Program-made: the position numbers and the translations under genes
DNA from: an uncultured Tessaracoccus sp.
GTDB lineage: Bacteria > Actinomycetota > Actinomycetes > Propionibacteriales > Propionibacteriaceae
Length of the DNA: 12,286 nt
Assembly: GCF_947255005.1 (NCBI RefSeq)
Contig: NZ_CAMYFI010000067.1
Location: 1 to 12,286, forward strand
Direction: 5' to 3'
Notes under the pieces: generated by a model
What the model saw: only the letters and a program-made list of their open reading frames with translations
Told to the model about the DNA's origin: nothing
The model's database searches: none
Part shown: positions 4,874 through 11,961 of the stretch, one piece after another
Layout of the letters: each line of letters opens with the position of its first letter
Numbering within the stretch: position 1 is the first letter of the stretch

Positions 4874-6190
4874 ATGTTCTCCGCCTTCCTGAACGCGTTC
4901 AGATCACCGGATCTGCGTAAGAAGATTCTCTTCACGCTCGGTATCATCGCGATTTTCCGGTTCGGCTCATCGCTGCCCTCCCCGAACGTCAACATGGCTC
5001 GCATCGGTGAGTGTGTCACCCAGGCGAGCCAGGGTTCGGCGGCAGGCCTGTACTCGATGATCAACCTCTTCTCAGGTGGCGCGCTGCTGCAGCTCACAGT
5101 GTTCGCGCTGGGCATCATGCCGTACATCACCTCGTCGATCATTATGCAGCTCATGACTGTGGTGATCCCCAAGCTTGAGGCCCTGAAGAAAGAAGGCGGT
5201 CAGGGTCAGGCGAAGATCACCGAGTACACGCGCTACCTCACCCTCGTGTTGGCCGTGATGAATGCGACGGCGTTCGTCACCCTCGCGAGCACCGGCCAGC
5301 TGCTCCAGGGCTGCGCCGGCATCCTGTACTCGCAGGATCTGCTCGCCCTGGTCACGATGGTGTTTGTGATGACCGCAGGCACCAGCATCATCATGTGGAT
5401 GGGTGAGCTCATCACTGAACGTGGTATCGGCAACGGCATGTCCATCATGATCTTCACCCAGATCACCGCCGCATTCCCGAGTGGCATCTGGTCGGTCAAG
5501 GCGCGGAACGAGGGCGCCATCGGCTGGTTCTACCTCGTCGCCATCATCCTGGTGGGCTTGCTGGTGATGGGAGCGATCCTGTTCATGGAACAGGGCCAGC
5601 GTCGCATTCCGGTGCAGTACGCGAAGCGGATGGTTGGGCGTCGCCTCGTCGGTGGCTCTACCACTTACATCCCGCTCAAGGTGAACCAGGCGGGTGTGAT
5701 TCCCGTGATTTTCGCCAGCTCCATTCTGTATTTGCCAGTGCTGTTCGCGACGTTCCGTCCCGAAACTGCGGCGGGTCAGTGGATCGGACGCTACTTTGCT
5801 GGCCAGAACTCCCACTTCAGCCTGCCCTACAACCTCTTGCAGTTCGTCCTCATCATCGCCTTCGCATACTTCTACGTGTCGATCACCTTCAATCCTGAAG
5901 AAGTGTCCGACAACATGAAGAAATACGGTGGTTTCATCCCGGGCATCCGCGCGGGCAAACCCACGGAGCGCTACCTGGGCTACGTGCTGAACCGTCTCAC
6001 GGCACCCGGTTCGCTCTACCTGGCCATCGTCGCAGCGCTGCCGACGATCGCCTTCATGGCCGTCGGCGCCAACCAAAACTTCCCCTTCGGCGGCACGTCG
6101 GTACTCATTATGGTTGGTGTTGCGCTCGACACGATCAAGCGCATTGAGAGCCAGCTGCAGCAGCGTAACTACGAAGGGTTCCTCAAGTGA
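4874..6190 (+). CDS. secY: Preprotein translocase subunit SecY
   Basis: SecY forms the protein-conducting channel of the plasma membrane with SecE and SecG. The 438-residue product has the usual length and ten hydrophobic segments. Family landmarks are the N-terminal SAFLNAFRSPDLRKKILFTL and IIAIFRFGSSLPSPN, the plug-region SGGALLQLTVFALGIMPYIT, EGGQGQAKITEYTRYLT, GTSIIMWMGELITERGIGNG, the cytoplasmic RRIPVQYAKR loop needed for SecA and ribosome docking, and the C-terminal LIMVGVALDTIKRIESQLQQ. No strong Shine-Dalgarno is seen. The gene has its own promoter after a terminator, so it is not dependent on the disrupted rpmD-rplO unit. Its TGA overlaps the adk GTG (GTGA). Confidence 0.98.
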   Translation: MFSAFLNAFRSPDLRKKILFTLGIIAIFRFGSSLPSPNVNMARIGECVTQASQGSAAGLYSMINLFSGGALLQLTVFALGIMPYITSSIIMQLMTVVIPKLEALKKEGGQGQAKITEYTRYLTLVLAVMNATAFVTLASTGQLLQGCAGILYSQDLLALVTMVFVMTAGTSIIMWMGELITERGIGNGMSIMIFTQITAAFPSGIWSVKARNEGAIGWFYLVAIILVGLLVMGAILFMEQGQRRIPVQYAKRMVGRRLVGGSTTYIPLKVNQAGVIPVIFASSILYLPVLFATFRPETAAGQWIGRYFAGQNSHFSLPYNLLQFVLIIAFAYFYVSITFNPEEVSDNMKKYGGFIPGIRAGKPTERYLGYVLNRLTAPGSLYLAIVAALPTIAFMAVGANQNFPFGGTSVLIMVGVALDTIKRIESQLQQRNYEGFLK

Positions 6191-6765
6191 GGCTTTTGAT
6201 CATGGGCGCCCCGGGTGCTGGCAAAGGCACGCAAGCGACAGGGCTCGCCAACAGGTACGGCATCCCACCGATCTCGACGGGCGACATCTTCCGTGCCAAC
6301 ATCAAAGGGCAGACTCCTCTGGGGGTCAAGGTGAAAGCCATCATCGACGCGGGCGAGTATGTGCCCGACGAGATCACGGAAGCGATCGTGGCTGACCGCC
6401 TCGCGCAGCCCGACTGCGAGCCGGGTTTCCTCCTCGACGGGTTCCCCCGCACGCTGCACCAGGTGCACTTCCTCGACGAATACCTCGCGGAGCACGACGC
6501 GGCGCTCGATGCCGTCGTGAGCTTGCACGTCGACCCGGAGGCGCTCGTGGAGCGCCTGCTCAGCCGGGCCGAGAAGGAAGGCCGCGCCGACGACAACGAA
6601 GACACCATCCGCCGAAGGATGGAGGTCTACGCCGGGCAGACCGCACCGCTGTTGATGCACTACGAGCAGCAGGGTCTGCTCGTCGAAATCGACGGCACGG
6701 GCAGCGTGGACGAGGTGCAGGCGCGCATGTTCGCCCAGCTCGATGAACGCGTCGCCGATCAGTGA
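6187..6765 (+). CDS. adk: Adenylate kinase, short-LID type
   Basis: Adenylate kinase interconverts ATP plus AMP and two ADP in the cytoplasm. The 192-residue protein shows the P-loop GAPGAGKGTQ (7-16), the AMP-site STGDIFRANI, the DGFPRT motif (84-89) and the basic RRRMEVY block after the LID. The LID is a short loop (about 127-140, KEGRADDNEDT) without the zinc-type insert, as usual in actinobacteria. It starts at GTG overlapping the secY stop by four bases; a later ATG (residue 6) would cut into the first strand before the P-loop. Overlaps on both sides imply translational coupling in secY-adk-map. Confidence 0.97.
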   Translation: MRLLIMGAPGAGKGTQATGLANRYGIPPISTGDIFRANIKGQTPLGVKVKAIIDAGEYVPDEITEAIVADRLAQPDCEPGFLLDGFPRTLHQVHFLDEYLAEHDAALDAVVSLHVDPEALVERLLSRAEKEGRADDNEDTIRRRMEVYAGQTAPLLMHYEQQGLLVEIDGTGSVDEVQARMFAQLDERVADQ

Positions 6766-7574
6766 TGGAGAAGAAAACCGACGAACAGCTGCGGCTGATG
6801 CGCACAGCGGGGCTCGTCGTCGCCGAGGGGCTCGCCGCGATGATCGATGCCGCCAAGCCTGGCGTGACCACAATGGAGGTGGACAACGTCGGTCGTGAGG
6901 TGCTCGCGCGGCGCGGGGCCACGTCGAATTTCCTGAACTACGGCGCGCAGTACGGCCTGGGCTTTCCTGGGGTGGCCTGCATTTCTGTCAACGACGTGCT
7001 CGTGCACGGCATCCCTGACAAACGCGTGCTCCAAGAAGGCGACCTCGTCAGCATTGATTTCGGGGCAATCGTGCAAGGTTGGCATGGTGACGCTGCCAGA
7101 ACCATCATCGTTGGAGAGGGATCGGCGCAAGACCGCACGCTCAACCATGTGACGGAGGAGGCGCTGTGGGCGGGTACGCGCATGATGCGTCCGGGGCGCA
7201 AGGTCAACGACGTTTCGAAGGCCATCGAGAAGTCCATCATGAGCCAGGGGCGCTTCGGGATTCTGCGCGAGTACACGGGCCACGGCATCGGACGGTCTAT
7301 GCATATGCCGCCGGATGTGCCTAACGTGCGCACCTTCGGGCGTTCGGCGCAGCTTGCCGTGGGCACCGTCTTGGCGATTGAGCCGATGGTGACCAACGGT
7401 GGGCATCGAACGCTGGAGCTCGACGACGAATGGTCCGTCGTCTCCGCCGACGGTTCCAGGGGCAGCCACTGGGAAAACACCGTCGCCATCACCGCGGGTG
7501 GCATCTGGGTGTTGACCGAACCCGACGGCGGAGAGGCCCGGCTGGGCGAGCTGTTTGGCCCGCTGGCGGACTGA
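6765..7574 (+). CDS. map: Type I methionine aminopeptidase
   Basis: The enzyme removes the initiator methionine from new proteins; it is a cytoplasmic dinuclear metallopeptidase. In 269 residues all five metal ligands are visible: D98 (SIDFG), D109 (GWHGDAAR), H173 (TGHGIG), E206 (AIEPM) and E237 (HWENTV). The substrate-binding H81 lies in VLVHGIP. There is no N-terminal extension beyond the catalytic fold. The ATG at 6765 overlaps the adk stop as TGATG; a GTG three bases earlier (6762, GTGA overlap) is equally possible and would add one residue. No terminator is evident after the gene, so read-through into the next gene may occur. Confidence 0.97.
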   Translation: MEKKTDEQLRLMRTAGLVVAEGLAAMIDAAKPGVTTMEVDNVGREVLARRGATSNFLNYGAQYGLGFPGVACISVNDVLVHGIPDKRVLQEGDLVSIDFGAIVQGWHGDAARTIIVGEGSAQDRTLNHVTEEALWAGTRMMRPGRKVNDVSKAIEKSIMSQGRFGILREYTGHGIGRSMHMPPDVPNVRTFGRSAQLAVGTVLAIEPMVTNGGHRTLELDDEWSVVSADGSRGSHWENTVAITAGGIWVLTEPDGGEARLGELFGPLAD

Positions 7575-7580
7575 CCCCCG

Positions 7581-7586
7581 TAGACT
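7581..7586 (+). promoter_or_regulatory. -10 box suggesting a leaderless transcript
   Basis: TAGACT is followed by six bases and then the ATG of the DUF1707 gene, putting the expected transcription start on or next to the A of ATG. The -35 is weak (TTGGCC, 7555-7560, 20-nt spacing). GAAGG before the ATG is too close for a ribosome site. Confidence 0.45.
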
Positions 7587-7592
7587 GAAGGC

Positions 7593-7952
7593 ATGGAGCT
7601 CTCACCGTCGTCGAAGTACATTGCCCGCAGCGAAGAGCCAGTTGCTGAGGCCGAGCGGCAATCCCTCGAATCTCGGCTCGCAGACGAGTTTCAGGCCGGC
7701 CGCATTGAACAAGATCGTTACCTCGAGCTGCTGGATCAACTCTACGCTGCCACCACGCTGGGAGACTTGGCTCCGGTGGTTCGCGAGCTGCCTGACGGCA
7801 CGACGGGGGTGCCGGCCATCGTCGAGACGGGGAGCGGTGCGCCTGGAGAGCTGGCGCCGATCTCGACCCGGGCGCTGAAACCCATCGTCGTTGGTGGATC
7901 TATCGTCGGCGCAGCGCTCGTGGTGATCGTCGTGCTCGCGCTGCTGCTGTGA
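7593..7952 (+). CDS. DUF1707-type membrane protein
   Basis: The 119-residue protein has an N-terminal DUF1707-like helical domain (about 17-68): AEAERQSLESRLADEFQAGR, then IEQDRYLELLDQLYAATTLG and DLAPVVREL. This follows the family pattern of an acidic start, GRI/GRL turn and 'A.T.GDL..L..DLP' end. A linker leads to one hydrophobic segment (98-119, IVVGGSIVGAALVVIVVLAL) at the very C-terminus, so it is probably tail-anchored in the plasma membrane. DUF1707 domains are very common in actinobacteria and their role is not known. It lies between map and a membrane-anchored metallopeptidase, and may be transcribed without a leader. Confidence 0.8.
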   Translation: MELSPSSKYIARSEEPVAEAERQSLESRLADEFQAGRIEQDRYLELLDQLYAATTLGDLAPVVRELPDGTTGVPAIVETGSGAPGELAPISTRALKPIVVGGSIVGAALVVIVVLALLL

Positions 7953-7982
7953 ACCCTGCCACGCGTAGGGTGGGCTGTATGC

Positions 7983-8005
7983 GGCGAGGTGCATCTGACC
8001 TCGCC
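7983..8005 (+). promoter_or_regulatory. Hairpin directly upstream of the metallopeptidase ribosome site
   Basis: GGCGAGGT (7983-7990), a 7-nt loop and ACCTCGCC (7998-8005) form a perfect 8-bp stem. There is no T-run, so it is more likely a 5' UTR element than a terminator. The ribosome site GTGAGGAG follows within a few bases. Confidence 0.5.
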
Positions 8006-8021
8006 AAGTGAGGAGCCATGT

Positions 8022-9254
8022 ATGAGTGAGCCGTCGTCGGATCGTGACGACGTCGAAGCGTCGCTAGGGGGCAGCTCTGGTGCGCCACCCAACGCGACGC
8101 GTCCAAATAACCGTAACCTCACGCCGAACGTCGTCCCTCCCAGCGCAGGCGAGCCTCCGTCATGGTTCCCCGACGAAGAGGTAAGCCGCCCCAACGCGCC
8201 CAGCCCGACGTCGTGGACGACGCCGCCGTTCCACGACGTACGGGCGCCCGGCCCCCGCTGGGAGGAACGTGCGCCGTCGGCAGAGCGCAATTCCCGCTTC
8301 TCCCAGTTCGGCATCATCTTGGTTTCGGCAGCGATCATCGTCGCGGGCTCGGTGATCGGGCTCGGTATCGCCTTGTCCGGGCGTTTTCCGAAAGCCCAGC
8401 CCGTCGCCGCGTCGCCGTCGATGACGAGTAGCCCGAGCATCGTCGGTACTTCTTCCCCAAGTCCCCGCCCGACGGAGACCGTCACCCCGACGGCGATCCT
8501 CACCCCGACGGTGCGAGTCACCCCGTCGCCAAAGCGCAGCCACAAGGCGGCCGTGTCGACGTTAGAGCCGCTGCCACCCGCGAATGGATCGCTCGATGCG
8601 GCTCTCCAATCCAATCCGCTGTACGCACTACCGGCGCCTACACTGCGGGGTTGTCCGGCGCAGACGACGCTCCACGATCAGAAGCAGTGGCGAAAGGTTG
8701 TGCGCCAACAATGGAAATGCGTGCACGAAGCTTGGGTGCCGATTTACGAGGAGATGGGGTGGTCGACGAAGATGCCTGAGGTGATGTTCTACCCGGGCGT
8801 CGGATCGAAGAGCGACTGCGGATACTTTGAGGCGCCGGCGTTCTACTGCGCCGCTAAGGGAGGCAGCGTCTTCTTTGGCGGACAGCACCTCGAGATGGCG
8901 CAACAGTGGAATCTCTCGGTCAATGAGATGGTCAACCACGAATACAGCCACCACATCCAGGCGCTCGCGGGCATCTCGCAGGCCTGGTCGCGTGAGAAGA
9001 ATGCCGACGACGGCCTCATCCGCCGTAGCGAGCTCCAGGCCGTGTGCTGGTCGGGCATGATGACCGTGCGTAACGACGCCGTCAAGTTCGGCCCCGACGA
9101 CGCCGAATCGTGGGGCAAACGACTGCGCACCATGCGAGAAAGCGAGCAGCACGGCACGCGCGCATCTCTCGTGGACTGGGGCACGAGGGGGCTGCGAGCG
9201 CAGACCATCGGCGACTGTAACACCTGGACAGTCGACGAACAGCGCGTGCGGTGA
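8022..9254 (+). CDS. Membrane-anchored neutral zinc metallopeptidase (YpfJ-type)
   Basis: The 410-residue protein has three parts. A proline-rich cytoplasmic N-terminus (1-95) precedes a transmembrane helix (about 96-118, FGIILVSAAIIVAGSVIGLG). A Ser/Thr/Pro linker (125-175) with repeated TPT units leads to the external catalytic domain (200-410). That domain has the zincin motif HEYSH (306-310) in NEMVNHEYSHHIQALAG, a probable third ligand E337 in RRSELQAVCWSG, and cysteines C211, C233, C266, C276, C342 and a late IGDC that could form disulfides. The family is the putative neutral zinc metallopeptidases; natural substrates are not known. The ATG at 8022 is chosen because AGGAG (8011-8015) is well spaced; GTG 7989 lies inside the upstream hairpin. 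The stop is 4 nt from the convergent YciI-like gene. Confidence 0.88.
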   Translation: MSEPSSDRDDVEASLGGSSGAPPNATRPNNRNLTPNVVPPSAGEPPSWFPDEEVSRPNAPSPTSWTTPPFHDVRAPGPRWEERAPSAERNSRFSQFGIILVSAAIIVAGSVIGLGIALSGRFPKAQPVAASPSMTSSPSIVGTSSPSPRPTETVTPTAILTPTVRVTPSPKRSHKAAVSTLEPLPPANGSLDAALQSNPLYALPAPTLRGCPAQTTLHDQKQWRKVVRQQWKCVHEAWVPIYEEMGWSTKMPEVMFYPGVGSKSDCGYFEAPAFYCAAKGGSVFFGGQHLEMAQQWNLSVNEMVNHEYSHHIQALAGISQAWSREKNADDGLIRRSELQAVCWSGMMTVRNDAVKFGPDDAESWGKRLRTMRESEQHGTRASLVDWGTRGLRAQTIGDCNTWTVDEQRVR

Positions 9255-9258
9255 GCCG

Positions 9259-9537
9259 CTACTGGGCGAGGGAACCCGTCGCGGGATTCCAGGCGAACAC
9301 CTCGCGATGGGCGATGAGACCGGCCGTGCGGAACGGGTCAGCGTCGAGTACCTGCGTGACGGCGTCGAGCGAGTCGGCGCGGAACAACAGCAGCGCCCGC
9401 CCAGGCTCGGTGCCCAGCAGCGGGCCTGCGCCGACGTTCTCCTCGAGCGAGGAGAGGTAGCGACGGTGTTCCGGGCGCACGTCGTCGAGCTTGGCCTTGT
9501 CGGTGGCATAGGTGTAGAGCACAGCGAAGTAGTTCAT
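9259..9537 (-). CDS. YciI-like (YCII domain) protein
   Basis: The 92-residue protein starts MNYFAVLYTYATDKAKLDDV and continues RPEHRRYLSSLEENVGAGPL and LGTEPGRALLLFRADSLDAV, ending FRTAGLIAHREVFAWNP. This is the ferredoxin-like YciI fold with the conserved RPEH..YL histidine, a G-rich turn and the DPF...L motif. Family members are small dimeric cytoplasmic proteins; the function here is unknown. The ATG at 9537 is preceded by TACTCT six bases upstream, which could be a -10 for a leaderless transcript; no Shine-Dalgarno is evident. It is the only intact plus/minus switch among the host genes of the window and converges on the metallopeptidase gene with a 4-nt gap. Confidence 0.85.
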   Translation of the reverse strand: MNYFAVLYTYATDKAKLDDVRPEHRRYLSSLEENVGAGPLLGTEPGRALLLFRADSLDAVTQVLDADPFRTAGLIAHREVFAWNPATGSLAQ

Positions 9538-9583
9538 GCCGTGAGAGTACCCCGGCCGCCGCGCCATCGTCGTAGTGGGGGAT

Positions 9584-9613
9584 TTGGGGCACTCGCGAGC
9601 GGGCGCGTAGAAT
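9584..9613 (+). promoter_or_regulatory. Probable infA promoter
   Basis: TTGGGG (9584-9589), 18 nt and TAGAAT (9608-9613) precede infA with a leader of about 42 nt. The arrangement matches the secY promoter. Confidence 0.65.
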
Positions 9614-9661
9614 GCCCCGAGGGTGTGCGTGTGCCGCCCTACCGGCAAAGATTGAGAGTTT

Positions 9662-9883
9662 ATGGCTAAGAAGGAAGGCGCCCTCGAGATGGAGGGCACT
9701 GTGGTTGAGGCACTGCCGAATGCGATGTTCCGCGTGGAGCTCGGCAACGGACACAAGGTGCTCGCCACCATCTCTGGCAAGATGCGTCAGCACTACATCC
9801 GAATTCTGCCGTCCGACCGCGTCGTCGTCGAGATGTCTCCGTACGATCTCAACCGCGGACGAATCGTTTACCGGCACAAGTGA
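9662..9883 (+). CDS. infA: Translation initiation factor IF-1
   Basis: IF-1 binds the ribosomal A site during initiation. The 73-residue product is full length and typical: MAKKEGALEMEGTVVEALPN, AMFRVELGNGHKVLATISGK, MRQHYIRILPSDRVVVEMSP and YDLNRGRIVYRHK, an S1-like OB fold with the conserved GRI..R end. It has its own promoter, and a hairpin plus another promoter separate it from rpmJ. This suggests that IF-1 is expressed apart from the alpha operon proteins. Confidence 0.98.
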   Translation: MAKKEGALEMEGTVVEALPNAMFRVELGNGHKVLATISGKMRQHYIRILPSDRVVVEMSPYDLNRGRIVYRHK

Positions 9884-9895
9884 GGCCAGCGCGCG

Positions 9896-9917
9896 CCCCG
9901 TCGACGTGCCGACGGGG
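9896..9917 (+). terminator. Hairpin after infA, possible terminator
   Basis: CCCCGTCG (9896-9903) pairs perfectly with CGACGGGG (9910-9917) around a 6-nt loop, 13 nt after the infA stop. No T-run follows, so termination may be partial or the hairpin may only protect the mRNA end. Confidence 0.45.
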
Positions 9918-9945
9918 CCCCGGCCAAGCGCCAACTGCTCCGGGT

Positions 9946-9974
9946 TTGGTGATCTGGGGAATTACGCGTAAAAT
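9946..9974 (+). promoter_or_regulatory. Probable promoter of the rpmJ-rpsM-rpsK-rpsD-rpoA unit
   Basis: TTGGTG (9946-9951), a 17-nt spacer and TAAAAT (9969-9974) make the strongest promoter match in the window. It predicts a leader of about 120 nt before rpmJ. Confidence 0.6.
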
Positions 9975-9980
9975 TGTCGG

Positions 9981-10100
9981 TTGGTCGTCTGTGCCCGTCC
10001 CTGCGCCCTTTTCAGGGCAGACGCAGCACAGATGTCCTGTGACTATCCACCACAAGATTGGGCACCCCTATGCCCAGTCGCTGATTGAAAAGGTTGCTCG
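9981..10100 (+). promoter_or_regulatory. Structured 5' leader of rpmJ
   Basis: Two hairpins are visible. One joins CTGCGCCC (10001-10008) to GGG (10015-10017) and CGCAG (10022-10026) with a bulge. The other is a 9-bp stem with one G-U pair, GATTGGGCA (10056-10064) and TGCCCAGTC (10071-10079), with the loop CCCCTA. The latter ends 21 nt before the rpmJ ATG, just upstream of its ribosome site (GAAAAGG, 10086-10092). Confidence 0.4.
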
Positions 10101-10214
10101 ATGAAGGTTCAGCCGAGCGTCAAGAAGATCTGCGACAAGTGCAAGGTGATCCGCCGGCACGGTCGTGTGATGGTGATTTGCGAAAACCCTCGCCACAAGC
10201 AGCGTCAGGGCTGA
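10101..10214 (+). CDS. rpmJ: 50S ribosomal protein L36
   Basis: The 37-codon gene is too short for many gene finders. It reads MKVQPSVKKICDKCKVIRRH and GRVMVICENPRHKQRQG, the standard zinc-ribbon form of L36 with ligands C11, C14, C27 and H32. L36 binds 23S rRNA in the 50S subunit. The zinc-binding form often has a zinc-independent paralogue elsewhere under zinc control; none is in this window. GAAAAGG 8 nt upstream of the ATG is the ribosome site. Confidence 0.97.
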   Translation: MKVQPSVKKICDKCKVIRRHGRVMVICENPRHKQRQG

Positions 10215-10422
10215 ACGCAAACCACCGCGGGGTACGGCATCGTCCGCCCGCCGACAACTGAAGCAACGTGTTCGCAAAAGGCTGGTTCGCCAGCCCCCAC
10301 CCCCGGACGAAGGCCGGGGCCCCGTGGCCGAAGTATCGGCCAGCCAAGGCAGCGGGGACGCGACGCGCCACACACCTTCGCAACTGGCCGGAACCAGTTG
10401 AAACCTAGAAAGGTACCGCCTG
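10215..10422 (+). promoter_or_regulatory. rpmJ-rpsM spacer with four consecutive hairpins, candidate r-protein leader
   Basis: No gene fits in these 208 bases. Four perfect stems are seen: GGCTGG-TTCG-CCAGCC (10280-10295); CCCCGG-7 nt-CCGGGG (10301-10319); TGGCCGA-AGTA-TCGGCCA (10325-10342); CAACTGG-6 nt-CCAGTTG (10381-10400). The ribosome site AGAAAGG follows, then rpsM. Two alternative pairings compete with these: 10280-10285 with CCAGCC at 10340-10345, and CGGCCAG 10337-10343 with CTGGCCG 10384-10390. The position matches the alpha-operon leader that S4 controls in E. coli, although no homology is claimed. Confidence 0.5.
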
Positions 10423-10797
10423 ATGGCACGCCTCGTTGGTGTTGACCTTCCGCGCGAAAAGCGCCTGGAGGTTGCACTCACCTACATCTTCGGCATCGGG
10501 AAGACCCGCGCAGCCGAGACCCTCGCCGCCACTGGCGTGAGCGGCGATCTTCGAGTCCATGAGCTCACAGAAGACCAGTTGGTCAAGCTTCGTGATCACA
10601 TCGAAGGTCACTACGAGATCGAAGGTGACCTGCGTCGCAGTGTCGCCGCAGATATCCGTCGCAAGGTAGAAATCGGCAACTATCAGGGCCGACGTCACCG
10701 CTCCGGGCTGCCTGTTCGTGGCCAGCGCACGCGCACGAACGCTCGCACCCGCAAGGGCAAGAAGAAGGCCGTCGCCGGCAAGAAGAAGGCACGCTGA
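10423..10797 (+). CDS. rpsM: 30S ribosomal protein S13
   Basis: S13 sits in the head of the 30S subunit and touches 16S rRNA, the P-site tRNA and bridges to the 50S. The 124-residue product is complete: MARLVGVDLPREKRLEVALT, a helix-two turn-helix with YIFGIGKTRA, the IRRKVEIGNYQGRRHRSGLP core and the basic RGQRTRTNARTRKGKKKAVA tail. AGAAAGG upstream of the ATG serves as ribosome site. The gene follows a highly structured 208-nt spacer and leads rpsK after 42 nt. Confidence 0.98.
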   Translation: MARLVGVDLPREKRLEVALTYIFGIGKTRAAETLAATGVSGDLRVHELTEDQLVKLRDHIEGHYEIEGDLRRSVAADIRRKVEIGNYQGRRHRSGLPVRGQRTRTNARTRKGKKKAVAGKKKAR

Positions 10798-10839
10798 CCC
10801 TCGCGGTGAGCTGGAAGACTGTAGGAGAAACTCACACTT

Positions 10840-11244
10840 ATGGCTACTGCAGGCCGCAAGGGCGCACAGCAGAAGATGCGCCGCAAGGAAAAGAAGAACG
10901 TGCTGGTGGGTCAGGCCCACATCAAGAGCACCTTCAACAACACCATCATCTCGATCAGCGATCCCTCCGGCGCCGTCGTCGCTTGGGCATCCGCCGGCAC
11001 CGTCGGGTTCAAGGGCTCGCGCAAGTCGACACCGTTCGCCGCACAGATGGCAGCAGAGGCTGCCGGACGTCGCGCCATGGAGCATGGCATGAAGCGCGTC
11101 GACGTGTTCGTCAAGGGCCCCGGCTCCGGCCGTGAGACCGCCATTCGTTCGCTGGGCGCCATTGGGCTCGAGGTCGGCACCATTTCCGACGTGACCCCCG
11201 TGCCACACAACGGTTGCCGCCCGCCCAAGCGTCGTCGCGTCTAG
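10840..11244 (+). CDS. rpsK: 30S ribosomal protein S11
   Basis: S11 lines the mRNA exit region of the 30S platform. The 134-residue protein has the lysine-rich N-terminus, KNVLVGQAHIKSTFNNTIIS, WASAGTVGFKGSRKSTPFAA, the FVKGPGSGRETAIRSLGAIG block and the ending TPVPHNGCRPPKRRRV. A ribosome site, GTAGGAGA, lies about 12 nt before the ATG. It is complete and shows no oddities. It lies between rpsM and rpsD in the canonical alpha-operon order. Confidence 0.98.
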   Translation: MATAGRKGAQQKMRRKEKKNVLVGQAHIKSTFNNTIISISDPSGAVVAWASAGTVGFKGSRKSTPFAAQMAAEAAGRRAMEHGMKRVDVFVKGPGSGRETAIRSLGAIGLEVGTISDVTPVPHNGCRPPKRRRV

Positions 11245-11277
11245 TCAATCTCGAGATAGAAAGGACAGCAGAGAATC

Positions 11278-11883
11278 ATGGCTCGTTACACCGGCCCTCT
11301 CACCAAGAAGTCTCGTCGTCTCGGGACTGACCTCGTCGGAGGCGACAAGTCGTTTGAACGTCGCCCGTACCCTCCGGGTCAGCACGGACGTGGGCGCACC
11401 AAGGATTCCGAGTACTCCCTGCAGCTGAAGGAGAAGCAGAAGGCTCGCTTCGCTTACGGCGTGCTCGAGAAGCAGTTCCGCCGCTACTACGAGGAAGCAG
11501 ATCGTCTTCCAGGCAAGACCGGCGACAACCTGCTGCGCATCCTCGAGACTCGCCTCGACAACGTCGTGTACCGCGCAGGCTTTGCGGCTACCCGTCGTCA
11601 GGCCCGTCAGCTCGTTGTGCACGGACACTTCCTGGTGAACGGTCAGCGCGTGAACATCCCGTCGTACCGTGTGCAGGAGAAGGACATCATCGACGTCGCC
11701 GAGAAGTCGATGAACCTCCACCCGCTGGTTGTCGCTCGTGAGACGCATCACGAGCGCTCGGTTCCGGCGTGGCTTGAGGCCCGCCCCAACCGCATGCGCA
11801 TCCTCGTCCACCAGCTCCCCGTTCGCGAACAGATCGTCGTGGACGTTCAGGAGCAGATGATCGTCGAGCTCTACTCGAAGTAG
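11278..11883 (+). CDS. rpsD: 30S ribosomal protein S4
   Basis: S4 is a primary 16S-binding protein that starts 30S assembly, and in some bacteria it represses its own operon. The 201-residue product begins MARYTGPLTKKSRRLGTDLV and has YPPGQHGRGRTKDSEYSLQL, the S4 RNA-binding domain RLDNVVYRAGFAATRRQARQ and LVVHGHFLVNGQRVNIPSYR, and the C-terminal REQIVVDVQEQMIVELYSK. There are no zinc-type N-terminal cysteines. GAAAGGA upstream supplies the ribosome site. If autogenous control exists here, the structured leaders upstream of rpmJ and rpsM are the obvious targets. Confidence 0.98.
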   Translation: MARYTGPLTKKSRRLGTDLVGGDKSFERRPYPPGQHGRGRTKDSEYSLQLKEKQKARFAYGVLEKQFRRYYEEADRLPGKTGDNLLRILETRLDNVVYRAGFAATRRQARQLVVHGHFLVNGQRVNIPSYRVQEKDIIDVAEKSMNLHPLVVARETHHERSVPAWLEARPNRMRILVHQLPVREQIVVDVQEQMIVELYSK

Positions 11884-11892
11884 TAGCCCTCT

Positions 11893-11948
11893 GGGGGCCG
11901 GAACCGCTCCGGCCTCCGTTATCGCACCATCAAATAGCGGTTGGTGCG
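11893..11948 (+). promoter_or_regulatory. Two hairpins between rpsD and rpoA
   Basis: A 10-bp stem with one G-U pair, GGGGGCCGGA (11893-11902) and TCCGGCCTCC (11908-11917), is followed by a 7-bp stem, CGCACCA (11923-11929) and TGGTGCG (11942-11948). Neither has a T-run. They may attenuate or process the message ahead of rpoA; the ribosome site GGAAGGA follows directly. Confidence 0.45.
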
Positions 11949-11961
11949 GGAAGGAAACACA

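Noticed and set aside
5072..6076. Minus-strand ORF of 334 codons opposite secY
   Set aside because: Histidine/aspartate/glutamate-rich shadow of a high-G+C membrane-protein gene; no domain recognised.
7989..8021. Upstream GTG start for the metallopeptidase
   Set aside because: The GTG lies inside a perfect hairpin and has no ribosome site; ATG 8022 follows AGGAG.
10215..10422. tRNA or a small protein gene in the rpmJ-rpsM spacer
   Set aside because: No cloverleaf, anticodon arm or CCA end is seen and no credible ORF with a ribosome site; the stems are better seen as leader structure.
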